A stretch of DNA of 32,115 bases from Caldilineaceae bacterium (GTDB taxonomy: Bacteria > Chloroflexota > Anaerolineae > Caldilineales > Caldilineaceae), in NCBI GenBank assembly GCA_019637695.1, contig JAHBVG010000083.1, forward strand, positions 1 to 32,115, written 5' to 3'. Both the position numbers and the translations under genes were made by a program. This document shows, in pieces, positions 32,061 to 32,115 of the stretch. Position 1 is the first letter of the stretch. Each line of letters starts with the position of its first letter. The notes below the pieces were generated by a model, which made no database searches, was not told the DNA's origin, and saw only the letters and a program-made list of their open reading frames with translations.

Positions 32061-32115
32061 CAGGTAGAGAAGAAGCAGGTAGCGAAGAAGTAGGTAGCCA
32101 GTAGCAGGTAGCAGG
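32037..32115. repeat. GCAGGTAGC tandem word tract at the right edge
   Basis: AGCAGGTAGC and AGTAGCAGGTAG words recur at least seven times, interspersed with GAAGAAG. The tract begins inside the 3' end of the iron-sulfur gene and runs off the window. The same word occurs at 20151-20176, upstream of the SRAP gene. Confidence 0.85.

Overview
The window looks like a piece of a Chloroflexota chromosome (Caldilineae/Anaerolineae type). The basis is the gene mix (tandem GT2 glycosyltransferases, a URO-D-like protein, a large BNR-propeller protein, an F420-type LLM oxidoreductase, a LysM-repeat anchor), the moderately high GC and the many word-like palindromic repeats between genes. This placement is inference; there is no rRNA or other phylogenetic marker in the window. 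I see no rRNA, tRNA or CRISPR array.

Layout. (1) 96-1591: an IS701/IS4-like insertion sequence with perfect 19-bp terminal inverted repeats and a frameshifted transposase. (2) 1865-9218, all on +: a glycan-assembly or tailoring cluster. It holds a GT2, a GH130-like beta-propeller protein, a FemAB/GNAT-like gene broken by a stop codon and a frameshift, four small tandem GT2 paralogues and an NTP_transf_5 nucleotidyltransferase. (3) 9396-10508: a URO-D-superfamily protein behind a hairpin-rich leader. (4) 10679-15101 (-): a 1060-residue BNR/sortilin-like propeller protein and a D-2-hydroxyacid dehydrogenase. (5) 15332-17521: an MFS transporter convergent with a tandem-rhodanese sulfurtransferase. 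(6) 17983-20136 (-): an SRAP (HMCES/YedK) protein followed by an unknown membrane-anchored protein with a TPR-like C-terminal segment. (7) 20446-24098 (+): metallophosphoesterase, DsbA/FrnE-like thioredoxin-fold protein, class V aminotransferase and GNAT; the last two overlap by 4 bp. (8) 24452-26962 (-): an ECF sigma factor and a membrane-anchored protein with four LysM domains. (9) 27170-31113 (-): an LLM oxidoreductase, a DHA2-type MFS exporter and a multi-pass protein with strong, remembered similarity to vertebrate ANKH (progressive ankylosis protein). (10) 31560-32060 (+): the [2Fe-2S] subunit of a molybdenum hydroxylase, with its partners presumably beyond the right edge.

The most unusual content is between genes. 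A small non-autonomous palindromic element of 64-84 bp, with GTAACTACTAAGCCC termini, is present in three full copies (20345-20408, 27069-27152, 31399-31482) and one fragment (22107-22123). The full copies are flanked by exact or decayed 8-bp direct repeats, which together with the GTAA ends points to mobilisation by an IS66-family transposase. One copy lies in the loop of a perfect 32-bp inverted repeat. Many other intergenic gaps hold hairpins built from short reiterated words, and in two genes the stop codon is supplied by such a word. The bacterial ANKH-like gene and the tandem-GT2/nucleotidyltransferase cluster are the most interesting coding content.
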